Part shown: piece after piece, positions 1 to 7,972 of the stretch
Layout of the letters: each line of letters opens with the position of its first letter
How positions within the stretch are numbered: position 1 is the stretch's first letter
Translations under genes and position numbers: made by a program
Notes under the pieces: generated by a model
Database searches by the model: none
What the model saw: only the letters and a program-made list of their open reading frames with translations
Told to the model about the DNA's origin: nothing
NCBI RefSeq assembly: GCF_005503695.1
Contig: NZ_SCMU01000002.1
Span: forward strand, 248,001-312,000
From: Sphingopyxis sp. 2PD
GTDB taxonomy: Bacteria > Pseudomonadota > Alphaproteobacteria > Sphingomonadales > Sphingomonadaceae
Length of the DNA stretch: 64,000 nt
Reading direction: 5' to 3'

Positions 1-1
1 T

Positions 2-319
2 ATCGTCACCGGGCATGTCGATGCGGTGGGATCGATCGTGTCGGTCGTGCCCGTCGGCGACAGCGTGACGGTCACCGTCGCGGCACCCGCCGCGCTGGCG
101 CCGCATATCGCGCCGAAAGGATCGATCACCGTCGATGGCGTATCGCTGACGGTCAACGACGTGACCGACCAGCCCGATGGCAGCGCGCATTTCACGCTCA
201 ACATCATTCCGCACACGCAGGAAATGACGACGCTTGACGAAGCCGCGGCGGGGCGTCCGGTCAACCTCGAGATCGACATCCTCGCGCGCTATCTGGCGCG
301 AATGCAGGCGCGGGGATAG
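2..319 (+). CDS. ribE: Riboflavin synthase, alpha subunit (C-terminal part; start lies outside the window)
   Basis: The enzyme dismutates two 6,7-dimethyl-8-ribityllumazine molecules to riboflavin, the last step of riboflavin synthesis, in the cytoplasm. The frame is open from the first complete codon and enters on the lumazine-binding motif TGHVD. A second-barrel signature, KGSITVDGVSLTVND, follows at about 120-165 nt, and the end, EIDILARYL, is typical of the family. About 105 residues of a roughly 200-residue protein are present. The other riboflavin genes of the window, ribH and ribB, lie 7 kb away on the opposite strand, so this copy is in a different transcript. Identification is secure from the motifs. 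Confidence 0.93.
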   Translation: MVTGHVDAVGSIVSVVPVGDSVTVTVAAPAALAPHIAPKGSITVDGVSLTVNDVTDQPDGSAHFTLNIIPHTQEMTTLDEAAAGRPVNLEIDILARYLARMQARG

Positions 320-350
320 TTGGCCTGCAAGGCCGGTTACGCGAGTATCT

Positions 351-579
351 CACGCAAAGGCGCAAAGGCGCGAAGAGGAAAACCAGCGCGGCGGGCCTTT
401 CGATAATCTCACACAAAGGCACAAAGATGGCCGCCTTCCCAAACACCGCAGTGCGAGAGCCGCGCGAGGCGCCTTTTTGATGCTCGCCTGCGGCGACAAG
501 CGACGGCTGCGCAAAAGCGCGCCATCTTTGTGTCTTTGTGTGAGATTCCTTTTTCTTTGCGCCTTCGCGCCATTGCGTA
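351..579. repeat. Nested inverted repeat (AAAGGCGCAAAGG-type)
   Basis: Two pairs of inverted arms are nested here. The inner pair (406-431 and 521-546) is 26 nt long with one mismatch and carries CACACAAAGGCACAAAG. The outer pair (about 351-378 and 550-579) carries GCAAAGGCGCAAAGGCGCG and its imperfect complement. The stretch between ribE and mmcB holds no credible gene; short open frames here simply read through the repeat. It is probably a non-autonomous palindromic element. Confidence 0.75.
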
Positions 580-609
580 GGAAAATTTTCCTGCACGACG
601 CTGGCGGCC

Positions 610-1080
610 TCAGCCTTCCCCCCACGGCCCCGCAATTTCCGGGTCCATCGCGATCATCGACCGCCGCATTGCGATCCGTCCGATCCGCAGCAGTTCGGCC
701 TTGCGACGCGCCGGGGCGAGGTTGCAGCTCGCCGCTTCGCGCGCCACCGCGGCGCCATAGCGGTCGGCGATGATCAGGCCGGAGGTTTCGGGGCGATAAT
801 CGGGGGTGTCGAGGATCGCGGGGTTGAGCCCCGCCGCCAGCGCCCAATAGAAACGATCGCACCAGTCGCAATAGTCGGGCCATTTGCCGTCGCCGTGCAG
901 GTCGGCGCGGCTGACCTTGATCTCGACGATTGTGATGTTGCCCTTGGCGTCGATCGCGGTCAGGTCGGTGCGCCGCCCGTTGGGCAGCGGCACTTCGGGG
1001 ATGGCGACCAGCCCCTGCTGCGCGAACAGGCGGCACACGCCGCGCGCGACATCGGCGGCGGTAAGGACATCAATCGACAT
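610..1080 (-). CDS. mmcB: MmcB family DNA repair protein (PD-(D/E)XK nuclease-like)
   Basis: This 156-residue protein belongs to the MmcB family, linked in Caulobacter to mitomycin C resistance. The central part shows a PD-(D/E)XK nuclease layout: RRTDLTAID supplies the acidic residue, TIVEIK the E-x-K pair, and a conserved KWPDYxDWCDRFYWA stretch follows. It is probably cytoplasmic and acts on damaged DNA. It lies downstream of ssb on the same strand, separated by a hairpin repeat, so cotranscription is uncertain. The family is SOS-regulated in Caulobacter, but I see no GTTC-N7-GTTC LexA box directly upstream. No clear ribosome binding site precedes the ATG. Confidence 0.85.
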   Translation of the reverse strand: MSIDVLTAADVARGVCRLFAQQGLVAIPEVPLPNGRRTDLTAIDAKGNITIVEIKVSRADLHGDGKWPDYCDWCDRFYWALAAGLNPAILDTPDYRPETSGLIIADRYGAAVAREAASCNLAPARRKAELLRIGRIAMRRSMIAMDPEIAGPWGEG

Positions 1081-1118
1081 GGCCGGACATCTGCATGATG
1101 CTGGACGCGATCCAAAAG

Positions 1119-1185
1119 CCGTAGCCCTGAGCCTGTCGAAGGGCGCCTATCCGATAAGCGCCCTTCGACAGGCTCAGGGCTACGG
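1119..1185. repeat. 28-bp perfect hairpin repeat (GAGCCTGTCGAAGGG family), copy 1
   Basis: Arms 1119-1146 and 1158-1185 are perfectly complementary over 28 nt around an 11-nt loop. The core is CTGAGCCTGTCGAAGGGCGC. A second copy of the family lies at 26289-26350. It sits between ssb and mmcB and could also terminate ssb transcription. Confidence 0.85.
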
Positions 1186-1210
1186 TTTCAATCCAGTCGT
1201 CGGCAGACGA

Positions 1211-1765
1211 TCAGAACGGAACGTCGTCGTCCAGATCGTCGTCGAAGGGCGGACGTCCGCCGCCTCCGCTCGAACCGCCGCCAAAGCCGCCGCCGGACGA
1301 TCCGCCCGAGCCGCCGCCCTGGTTCCAGCCGCCACCCGAGCCACCGCCCGAACCGCCACCGCTGCCCCAGCTATCCTCGCCGCCACCGCCGCGCGATCCG
1401 CCGCCGCCACCCGGCGCGCCGTCGAGCATGGTCAGCGTGCCGCCCATCCCCGCGATCACCACTTCGGTGGTATATTTGTCGTTGCCGTCGCGGTCCTGCC
1501 ATTTGCGGGTGCGCAGGCTGCCCTCGATATAGACTTTCGAGCCTTTTTTGAGGAAGCGTTCGACGACCCCGACCAGCCCTTCGCCGTTGATCACGACATT
1601 ATGCCATTCGGTGCGCTCCTTGCGCTCGCCGGTCATCCGGTCCTTCCACTGTTCGGAGGTCGCGATGCGGATGTTGGCGATCTTGCCGCCATTCTGGAAC
1701 GACTTGATTTCGGGATCGGCGCCGAGGTTGCCGATCAAAATTACCTTGTTGACGCTGCCAGCCAT
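1211..1765 (-). CDS. ssb: Single-stranded DNA-binding protein
   Basis: This is the 184-residue SSB that coats single-stranded DNA in replication, recombination and repair. The N-terminal OB fold (residues 1 to about 110) starts with [19 protein letters not shown] and contains the family motif [21 protein letters not shown] glycine/serine-rich linker of about 55 residues (117-172) follows, and the acidic tail [10 protein letters not shown] is the usual docking site for partner proteins. A GGAG-like ribosome binding site precedes the ATG. The gene lies 31 bp downstream of feoB on the same strand. Confidence 0.97.
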   Translation of the reverse strand: MAGSVNKVILIGNLGADPEIKSFQNGGKIANIRIATSEQWKDRMTGERKERTEWHNVVINGEGLVGVVERFLKKGSKVYIEGSLRTRKWQDRDGNDKYTTEVVIAGMGGTLTMLDGAPGGGGGSRGGGGEDSWGSGGGSGGGSGGGWNQGGGSGGSSGGGFGGGSSGGGGRPPFDDDLDDDVPF

Positions 1766-1796
1766 GCCGCTCCGCTCCGCTTGAATGTTGGAAGGA

Positions 1797-3668
1797 TCAG
1801 CCTAGTCCAAAGGCAACGGCTGTCCAGTATGTGATGCCAGCAGCGGCATAGGCGAGCGCGAACAAATAGCCAACCATGAACAGCGGCCATTTCCACCCAT
1901 TGGTCTCGCGCCGGGTGATCGCGATCGTCGATATGCACTGCGGCGCGAACACGAACCAGGCAAGGAACGCGAGCGCCGTGGCGATGCTCCAGCGGCCCTG
2001 CAAACGCTCGCTGAGCGATTGCGCCATCGCCTCTTCATCATCGCCCGCCTCGATCGCATTGGCGGTGGCAAGCGCCGACACCGCGACCTCGCGCGCCGCC
2101 ATCGCGGGGATCAGCGCGAGCGCGATGTCATGGTTGAATCCGATCGGCGCGACGACGACTTCCAGCCCGCTCGCGATGCGGCCGGCGACGCTGTAATCGA
2201 CCTGGCTTTCCGTGCTGTCCGTCGGCACCTTGGGGTAGCTCAGCAGCAGCCACAGCGCGATGGTGGTGGCAAAGATGATCGTTCCGGCGCGGCGCAGGAA
2301 AATCCACGCGCGCTGCCACAGCGCGATTGCGACGTCGCGCAGCCGCGGCCATTGGTAGCGCGGCATTTCCATCATGAAGCCCGCAGCATTGCCCTTGGCG
2401 ACGGTGCGGCGCAGCACCAGCGCGACGACCAGCGCGCCAACGATGCCCGACAGATACAGGCCGAACAGCACGAGGCCTTGCAGGCCGACGGGCGATCCGC
2501 CGACATTGCTGTTCGGAATGAAGGCGCCGATGATCAGCGTGTAAACGGGAAGCCGCGCCGAGCAGGTCATCAGCGGCGCGATCAAAATCGTCGTCAGCCG
2601 GTCCTTGGGGTCGGGGATCGCGCGCGTCGCCATGATCCCGGGGACCGCGCAGGCGAAGCTGGAGAGCAAAGGGATGAAGCCGCGGCCCGACAGCCCGACC
2701 TTCGCCATGATGCCGTCCATCAGAAAGGCGGCGCGGGTCATGTACCCCGACGCCTCGAGCAGCAGGATGAAGAGGAACAGGATCAGGATTTGCGGCAGGA
2801 AGACGATCACCGATCCGACCCCGCCGAGGATGCCTTCGATGATCAGCCCGCGCAGGAAACCGTCGGGCAGCGCGGCATCGACCGCGCCCTGCAGGGCGCC
2901 GATGCCGCCCTCGATCCAGCCGATCGGCGCTTCGGACCAGGCATAGACGCCCTGGAACATCACGAACATCAGCGCGAGCAGGATCAGGAAGCCGAGGGCG
3001 GGGTGGAGCAACACGGCATCGACGCGCTGCGTCCAGCGGCGCACCGGGGTTTCGGACAGTGTCGCGGCGCGCGCGATCGCGCGGGCGCGCTGGTGCAGCG
3101 CAGCATCCGAGGCGGGCGGGGCGGGCTGCGCAGTCGCTTGCGTCTGGTGCGACAGGATCGCGCCGTCGACCGCGGCGAGCAGATCGGTCAGCCCGCGCTT
3201 GCGCACCGCGACGGTCGGGACCACCGGCACGCCGAGCTCTTGCGACAAGCGCTGCGGGTCCAGCACCAGCCCGTCGCGCTCGGCGAGGTCGAGCATGTTG
3301 AGCGCGACCACCGTCGGCAGCCCGAGCGCGATCAGTTCGAGCGCGAAGCAGAGATGGTTGTCGAGGTTGGCGGCATCGACGACGACGACCAGCGCATCGG
3401 GACGCCGTTCGCCCGCCTGCTGGCCCAGCACGACGTCGCGCGTCACCGCCTCGTCGGGGCTGGCGGGGGTCAGGCTGTAACTGCCGGGCAGGTCGACCAG
3501 CGCCAGCGGCCGCCCGTCGGCAAAGCTGGCGTGCCCCGCCTTGCGCTCGACGGTCACGCCGGGATAATTGGCGATCTTTTGCCGCGCGCCGGTCAGCGCG
3601 TTGAACAGGCTCGATTTGCCGGCGTTGGGATTGCCGACCAGTGCGATCGTCGGGATGGCGCCGGTCAT
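1797..3668 (-). CDS. feoB: Ferrous iron transport protein B
   Basis: FeoB is the inner-membrane GTPase-linked Fe(II) permease. The cytoplasmic G domain (about residues 1-170) shows G1 [10 protein letters not shown]3 DLPG and G4 NMLD. The membrane part includes a gate helix with a cysteine, [14 protein letters not shown], and the conserved [13 protein letters not shown] stretch. At 623 residues it is shorter than the E. coli protein but normal for the short alphaproteobacterial form. Its ATG overlaps the feoA stop codon by 4 bp (ATGA), so the two are translationally coupled. No feoC is present. Confidence 0.96.
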   Translation of the reverse strand: MTGAIPTIALVGNPNAGKSSLFNALTGARQKIANYPGVTVERKAGHASFADGRPLALVDLPGSYSLTPASPDEAVTRDVVLGQQAGERRPDALVVVVDAANLDNHLCFALELIALGLPTVVALNMLDLAERDGLVLDPQRLSQELGVPVVPTVAVRKRGLTDLLAAVDGAILSHQTQATAQPAPPASDAALHQRARAIARAATLSETPVRRWTQRVDAVLLHPALGFLILLALMFVMFQGVYAWSEAPIGWIEGGIGALQGAVDAALPDGFLRGLIIEGILGGVGSVIVFLPQILILFLFILLLEASGYMTRAAFLMDGIMAKVGLSGRGFIPLLSSFACAVPGIMATRAIPDPKDRLTTILIAPLMTCSARLPVYTLIIGAFIPNSNVGGSPVGLQGLVLFGLYLSGIVGALVVALVLRRTVAKGNAAGFMMEMPRYQWPRLRDVAIALWQRAWIFLRRAGTIIFATTIALWLLLSYPKVPTDSTESQVDYSVAGRIASGLEVVVAPIGFNHDIALALIPAMAAREVAVSALATANAIEAGDDEEAMAQSLSERLQGRWSIATALAFLAWFVFAPQCISTIAITRRETNGWKWPLFMVGYLFALAYAAAGITYWTAVAFGLG

Positions 3669-3916
3669 GATGCGGTGGACGCCACTTCGATCATCGCCGC
3701 CTGGCGCGCGCGGATGATGACCTGCATCCGCCCGATCGCCAGCGCCAGCGGATCGCGCGAAAACAGGCTGCCGCGGTGGAGCGGGGTGACTTCGATCCCT
3801 TCCATCAACCCGAATTCGCGCAGCCGTCGCCCTTCGTCATGCGACATGGCGTCCCAATCGATACGGGATATACGGACGGCGACGCCCAATGGCGCGGAGT
3901 CGAGCTTCGAGTTCAT
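3665..3916 (-). CDS. feoA: Ferrous iron transport protein A
   Basis: This is an 83-residue SH3-like FeoA protein, the cytoplasmic partner of FeoB. Family features are the RISRIDWD N-terminal strand, RLREFGLMEGIEVTPL and DPLALAIGRMQVIIR. I start it at the ATG that gives MNSKLDSAPLG. An open frame continues 41 codons upstream, but that part does not look like FeoA. There is no ribosome binding site before this ATG, and a GATAAT hexamer ends 8 nt upstream, so a leaderless message is possible. Confidence 0.88.
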   Translation of the reverse strand: MNSKLDSAPLGVAVRISRIDWDAMSHDEGRRLREFGLMEGIEVTPLHRGSLFSRDPLALAIGRMQVIIRARQAAMIEVASTAS

Positions 3917-3968
3917 TTGCGAGCGATTATCAATAACACCGGGGGAGCGCCAGTGCTTTATCGTGTCG
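3917..3968 (-). promoter_or_regulatory. feoAB promoter region with possible Fur-like half site
   Basis: On the minus strand, ATTGATAATC (about 3925-3934) matches half of the classical Fur operator (AATGATAATC), but the second half is weak. The GATAAT part also fits a -10 element close to the feoA ATG. Iron repression is expected for feoAB, but the site is only suggestive. Confidence 0.3.
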
Positions 3969-4634
3969 CTATCGCCCCGGATAGCGCAGCCGCCCGACAA
4001 AGCGCGCAAGGCTGGGGCGTTCGGTGATGCGCGATGCACGGCGGTATTTCCAGCTTTCGAAGCGCATCACCTGGTCGATCCGGCGCGCGAGGAAGGCGCG
4101 GGTGTCGGCGTAACCATCGCTCTCGTCGTTCAGGAACACCGCCATCGTCGAGGCATAGACCGCGCCGAGGATCGCGCGCTTGCTGTAGTGATTATAGTCG
4201 GTCGCGGTGTCGCCCGCGAGCCGCCACATCGCGTCGGCGCTGCGCCAGCCGAGCTTGGCCGCGAACGGCACGTTGGTGGGGAGCGCCAGCAGCGCGAGTG
4301 CGCGGCGCAGCGATTCGCGGTCGGGGGCGAGCAGGTCGAGGCGCGTTTCGACCAACGTCGTGATGCGCTCGCGAATCTTCAGCGTGGCCAGCCTGTCGGC
4401 GGGCCATTTCGCTGCCATGCGATCGTCGATGTCGGCGAACCACGCGTCGACCATGTCGCGCCCGCCGCCGGGAAAGGCGAGGCTGGCGACGTCGGGATCG
4501 ACCGCGGCGCGGCGCGCGGCGTCGGCGAGCGCCGCAGCGCTGAAGCCATCGAACGCCGCCGACGACGCGATCAGCGGCGCCAGCGCGGCGCGAATCTCGT
4601 CGAGGGTCGGATCGGCGGGAAGGATCGAAGCCAT
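3969..4634 (-). CDS. COQ9 family protein
   Basis: This 221-residue protein is of the COQ9 (diverge_rpsU) family. In eukaryotes COQ9 is a lipid-binding factor required for ubiquinone ring hydroxylation; a similar role in the bacterium is inferred. The N-terminal half is TetR-like helical (IASSAAFDGFSAAALADAA), and the C-terminal COQ9 domain includes WYADI-like AWFADIDDRM, WRSADAMWRLAGD and DYNHYSKRAILGAVY. I start it at the ATG giving MASILPADPT; upstream codons of the frame lie in the DMT transporter gene. It follows that gene by 5 bp, so they are probably cotranscribed. Confidence 0.88.
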   Translation of the reverse strand: MASILPADPTLDEIRAALAPLIASSAAFDGFSAAALADAARRAAVDPDVASLAFPGGGRDMVDAWFADIDDRMAAKWPADRLATLKIRERITTLVETRLDLLAPDRESLRRALALLALPTNVPFAAKLGWRSADAMWRLAGDTATDYNHYSKRAILGAVYASTMAVFLNDESDGYADTRAFLARRIDQVMRFESWKYRRASRITERPSLARFVGRLRYPGR

Positions 4635-4639
4635 CGGAT

Positions 4640-5551
4640 TTAGATAGGCGCCGCGCGGCGGTTCGGCAACCGGATCAGCACCAGCGCCGCGCCGACCATC
4701 ATGCCGCCGAAAATGTCGATGGGGCCGAGCAGCTCGCCGAATGCCAGCCAGCCCGCGAGCGCGGCCACTGCGGGCTGGACGAGCAGGGTCAGTCCGATCA
4801 CCAGCGGTGAGAAGCGCGGCAGCGACCAGGTCATCAGCCCCTGCCCGATGATCTGGCTGGTCAGCGCGAGCAGGATCAGCGGGGTCCAGTTCTGCGGCAT
4901 GATCGCCTCGCCCAGACCGAAGGCCGTGCCGAATAGGATCGGCACGCACACCACCGACGAAATCGCGAGCGCGGTCCAGGGTTCGAGCGTGCCGCGCACG
5001 CGCTGCATCAGGATGACATAAACCGTGTAGAGCACCCCCGCGAGCAGACTGAGCAGGTCGCCGACCAGATAGGCGGGCGACAATTCGTAGCTCTGCCCCA
5101 TGAGCAGCGCCGATCCGGCAAAGGCGAGCAGGATCGCCAGCGCCTGCCACCCGCGCGGCCAGCTGCGCGCAAGGAAGATGCCCCAGATCACGAGCAGCAA
5201 GCTAGCACAATTGCCGAACAGCGTCGCATTGGCGACCTTGGTCTGGAGGATGCCGATGTGCCAGGCGACGAGGTCGAGCGCGAAAAAAATGCCCGCGGCG
5301 CTCGCAACGACGATGGCATTTCGGGGCGGCATGCGCCCGCCGCTCTCGCGCCACGCCAGCGCGAGCAGGAAGGGCAGGGCGATCGCCATGCGCCAGAAAG
5401 CCGACGCGGTCGGCCCGGTGTCGGCGAAGCGGACGAGCAGCGCGCCGACCGACAGCGAGATATTGCCCGCGAGCAGCGCCAGAAACGCCCAGCGTCCGAC
5501 GACCGGGATCGGGCGTTCGTCTGGGTCGAGGCTTTCGATCTTGGCTGTCAT
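4640..5551 (-). CDS. DMT family (EamA) inner-membrane transporter
   Basis: The 303-residue protein has about ten hydrophobic segments arranged as two EamA repeats, with the typical openings WAFLALLAGNISLSVGALLVR and, in the second repeat, YLVGDLLSLLAGVLYTVY. Substrate cannot be deduced; the family includes metabolite and amino-acid exporters. It leads a minus-strand run with the COQ9 gene 5 bp downstream and feoAB after that. The upstream 50 bp are AT-rich and probably hold its promoter; no strong ribosome binding site is seen. Confidence 0.85.
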   Translation of the reverse strand: MTAKIESLDPDERPIPVVGRWAFLALLAGNISLSVGALLVRFADTGPTASAFWRMAIALPFLLALAWRESGGRMPPRNAIVVASAAGIFFALDLVAWHIGILQTKVANATLFGNCASLLLVIWGIFLARSWPRGWQALAILLAFAGSALLMGQSYELSPAYLVGDLLSLLAGVLYTVYVILMQRVRGTLEPWTALAISSVVCVPILFGTAFGLGEAIMPQNWTPLILLALTSQIIGQGLMTWSLPRFSPLVIGLTLLVQPAVAALAGWLAFGELLGPIDIFGGMMVGAALVLIRLPNRRAAPI

Positions 5552-5664
5552 TTAGATTTTCTTTTGATACTGACCATTGTGCAGGCACCGCAGCGTCCAT
5601 AGCTTTGCGGGCCATAGCGGCGCCCCGATCGGTCGTCGCCGGAAATTTGGAACGTGGAGGATTT

Positions 5665-6750
5665 ATGGCCGTATCGCTTTTCGACCCGATCAAGCTGGGC
5701 GCCATCGAGGCGCCGAACCGCATCATCATGGCGCCGCTGACCCGCGGCCGCGCCGGGCCGGGCTTTGTCCCCAACGAACTGGCGGTCGAATATTATCGCC
5801 AGCGCGCCTCGGCGGGGCTGATCATTTCCGAAGCGACCGGCATTTCGCAGGAAGGGCTCGGCTGGCCGTCGGCGCCTGGCTTGTGGACCGACGCGCAGGT
5901 CGAAGGCTGGAAGCCGGTCACCGACGCCGTGCATAAGGCGGGTGGCCGTATTGTCGCGCAGCTGTGGCACATGGGCCGCCTCGTCCATTCGGTGTTCAAC
6001 GACGGCAAGCCGCCGGTGTCGGCTTCGGCCACCGTCGGCGCCGGGCGCGCGCATACCCCTGTCGGTCGCCGCGACCTGGAAGTTGCGCGTCCGCTGGAAT
6101 TGAACGAGATCCCCCGCGTGATCGCCGATTATGTCCACGCCGCCGAAAATGCCAAGAAAGCGGGGTTCGATGGGGTGCAGCTGCACGGCGCCAATGGCTA
6201 TCTGATCGATCAGTTTTTGCGCGACAATTCGAACCTGCGCGACGATGATTATGGCGGCCCGGTCGAAAACCGCATCCGCCTGCTGCGCGAAGTGACCGAA
6301 GCGCTGACCGGCGTCTGGGGTGCCGACCGCGTGTCGGTGCGCCTGTCGCCGAACGGCGAAACGCAGGGCGTCGACGACAGCGCGCCCGAAAAGCTGTTCC
6401 CCGCCGCCGCCGCCGCGCTCGATGCGCTCGGCATCGCTTTCCTCGAACTGCGCGAACCCGGTCCCGACGGGACGTTCGGCAATACCGATGTACCCAAGCA
6501 GTCGCCTGCCATCCGTCAGGCGTTCAAAGGCCCGCTGATCCTCAACAGCGACTATGACGTGGCGAAGGCCGAAGCGGTGCTCGCCGAGGGGGTTGCCGAC
6601 GCGATTTCCTTTGGTCGTCCGTTCATCGGCAATCCGGACCTCGTCGAACGGATCAAGAGCGGCGCCGCATGGGCCGCGGATAATCCGCAGACCTGGTACT
6701 CGCCGGGCCCCGAAGGTTACACCGACTATCCGGCGTTGGTGGACGCGTAA
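5665..6750 (+). CDS. Alkene reductase, Old Yellow Enzyme family
   Basis: This 361-residue FMN-dependent TIM-barrel oxidoreductase reduces activated C=C bonds (enones, maleimides) with NAD(P)H. It is recognised by NRIIMAPLTRGRA near the N terminus, the substrate-binding His/Asn of LHGANGYLIDQFL, the following YGGPVENRIRLL, and a phosphate-binding end ISFGRPFIGNPDLVER. GGAGG 4 nt before the ATG fixes the start at MAVSLFDPIK. It is a monocistronic gene diverging from the DMT transporter. The physiological substrate is unknown; detoxification is common in this family. Confidence 0.93.
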   Translation: MAVSLFDPIKLGAIEAPNRIIMAPLTRGRAGPGFVPNELAVEYYRQRASAGLIISEATGISQEGLGWPSAPGLWTDAQVEGWKPVTDAVHKAGGRIVAQLWHMGRLVHSVFNDGKPPVSASATVGAGRAHTPVGRRDLEVARPLELNEIPRVIADYVHAAENAKKAGFDGVQLHGANGYLIDQFLRDNSNLRDDDYGGPVENRIRLLREVTEALTGVWGADRVSVRLSPNGETQGVDDSAPEKLFPAAAAALDALGIAFLELREPGPDGTFGNTDVPKQSPAIRQAFKGPLILNSDYDVAKAEAVLAEGVADAISFGRPFIGNPDLVERIKSGAAWAADNPQTWYSPGPEGYTDYPALVDA

Positions 6751-6758
6751 GCTGTGTC

Positions 6759-6897
6759 GATCCTCCCCGTGGCGCAGCCATGGGGAGGTGGTAGCCTCAG
6801 AGAGGCTGACAGAGGGGCATTGGCGCGCGGTCGGCGCTCCTCCACCACCGCCTGCGGCGGCGGTCCTCCTCCCCATCGCTTCGCGACAGGGAGGATC
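6759..6897. repeat. About 138-bp palindromic element, copy 1
   Basis: The element runs from GATCCTCCCC to GGGAGGATC. Its inverted ends are TCCTCCCCGTGGCGCAGCCA and its near complement. An internal GGGGAGGTGG...CTCCACCACC pairing and a GC-rich hairpin (CCGCCTGCGGCGG) follow. Related copies lie at 34337-34474 (opposite orientation) and 49245-49380 (same orientation). It sits between two convergent genes. Confidence 0.85.
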
Positions 6898-6899
6898 AG

Positions 6900-7553
6900 C
6901 TAACCCTTCTCCGCAATCGCCTTGTCGACAATCCCGGCGCCCAGCGGACCGAGGATGTTGCTGCCGAAACGGAACAGCAGGAAGGCGCCGACGAACAGCA
7001 GGATCGGCTGGATGATCAGCGCGAAGATCGCGGCGGTCAGCAGCACGAAAAACAGCGTCACAAATCCGCCGCTCAGCGTCTGCTGACCCTTTGGGCCAAG
7101 CTCGATCGTGCGCGGCCCCTTTGCATCCCACCATTTGCCGGTGACGATCGTCTTGCGACCGCCGCGCTGCGGCGCCGGACGGCTGGGGACGCGCGCCGGG
7201 GTTGGTGCGGTGTTCGGTGTCGGCGCCGGCGGGTCCTTTGGCCCGTTTGCCCACGGCCGTTTGCTCGGGTCGGTGGCCGCGCCGCTGCTGCGTTGTCTGG
7301 TGGGGGCAGGCGTGGGCGGCTGGTTCGGCGCGGGCCGCGCGCTCAGCCCCGATTCGGCACGCGCTGCGGCTGACAGGTCGGGTGTCTGGCTGGGCCGTTC
7401 GGGGCGGATCGGTTCGACGCCCAGCTGGCGATCATGAATTTCCATGCGCTCGGCGGCGCTCAGCGGCGTCTGGCCGGTTTCCCTGTCGATCACCACCAGC
7501 CGCCCGCCGCGCTCGACGACGGAAAAACGGCTGGGGGGCGGGCGATCAACCAA
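6900..7553 (-). CDS. Hypothetical membrane-anchored protein with disordered proline-rich N-terminal part
   Basis: I do not recognise a family for this 217-residue protein. The first 35 residues form a small ordered stretch ([20 protein letters not shown]), residues about 45-125 are rich in P, A, R and T and likely disordered, and two hydrophobic segments near the C terminus ([20 protein letters not shown] and [14 protein letters not shown]) predict a C-terminal membrane hairpin. The best start is a TTG preceded by GAAGGAA, which overlaps the ribH end by 8 bp and suggests cotranscription with ribB-ribH. A role in flavin metabolism is not implied by its sequence. Confidence 0.65.
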   Translation of the reverse strand: MVDRPPPSRFSVVERGGRLVVIDRETGQTPLSAAERMEIHDRQLGVEPIRPERPSQTPDLSAAARAESGLSARPAPNQPPTPAPTRQRSSGAATDPSKRPWANGPKDPPAPTPNTAPTPARVPSRPAPQRGGRKTIVTGKWWDAKGPRTIELGPKGQQTLSGGFVTLFFVLLTAAIFALIIQPILLFVGAFLLFRFGSNILGPLGAGIVDKAIAEKG

Positions 7554-7971
7554 TGCCGAATTGTTCCTTCAGGGCCAGCATGGCGATCGCGGCCTTCGCC
7601 GCTTCGCCGCCCTTATCCTTGCGCGTCTTGTCGGCGCGCGCAAGCGCCTGTTCCTCATTCTCGACGGTCAATATGCCGTTGCCGATCGCCAGCCCGTCGA
7701 GGGTCAGCGCCATGATGCCGCGCGCGCTTTCGTTCGACACGACCTCGAAATGATAGGTCTCGCCGCGGATCACGACGCCGAGCGCGACATAGGCGTCAAA
7801 GCGCCCGCTGTCGGCGGCGAGCGAGATCGCCGCGGGCACTTCGAGCGCGCCAGGCACCGTCACCGTCTCATGGCTATGCCCTTCGGCTTCGAGCGCGCTG
7901 CGCACGCCGTCCAGCAGCATGTCGTTGAGGTGCGAATAGAAACGGGCTTCGACGATCAGGACGTGCGCCAT
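7546..7971 (-). CDS. ribH: 6,7-Dimethyl-8-ribityllumazine synthase
   Basis: RibH condenses 5-amino-6-ribitylaminouracil with 3,4-dihydroxy-2-butanone 4-phosphate. The 141-residue protein has the expected core: [15 protein letters not shown], the [14 protein letters not shown] segment that carries the phosphate-binding and catalytic residues, and [19 protein letters not shown] near the end. The ATG giving [11 protein letters not shown] is chosen as the start; it lies 1 bp after the ribB stop, so the two genes form a unit supplying both substrates of this reaction. Confidence 0.95.
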   Translation of the reverse strand: MAHVLIVEARFYSHLNDMLLDGVRSALEAEGHSHETVTVPGALEVPAAISLAADSGRFDAYVALGVVIRGETYHFEVVSNESARGIMALTLDGLAIGNGILTVENEEQALARADKTRKDKGGEAAKAAIAMLALKEQFGIG

Positions 7972-7972
7972 G

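Noticed and set aside
234..1036. Plus- and minus-strand open frames through the repeat between ribE and mmcB
   Set aside because: They translate the palindromic repeat and its flanks and carry arginine-rich, non-protein-like sequence.
1250..1420. GGCGGT-like short tandem repeats
   Set aside because: They encode the glycine-rich linker of SSB and are explained by codon repetition.
3917..3968. Strong Fur box before feoA
   Set aside because: Only one half site matches well; kept as a low-confidence regulatory note rather than a firm call.
2019..4643. Very long open frame on the plus strand antisense to feoB/feoA and the COQ9 gene
   Set aside because: It is a GC-bias shadow rich in R, Q, D and G with no recognisable domain, while the minus-strand genes have clear motifs.
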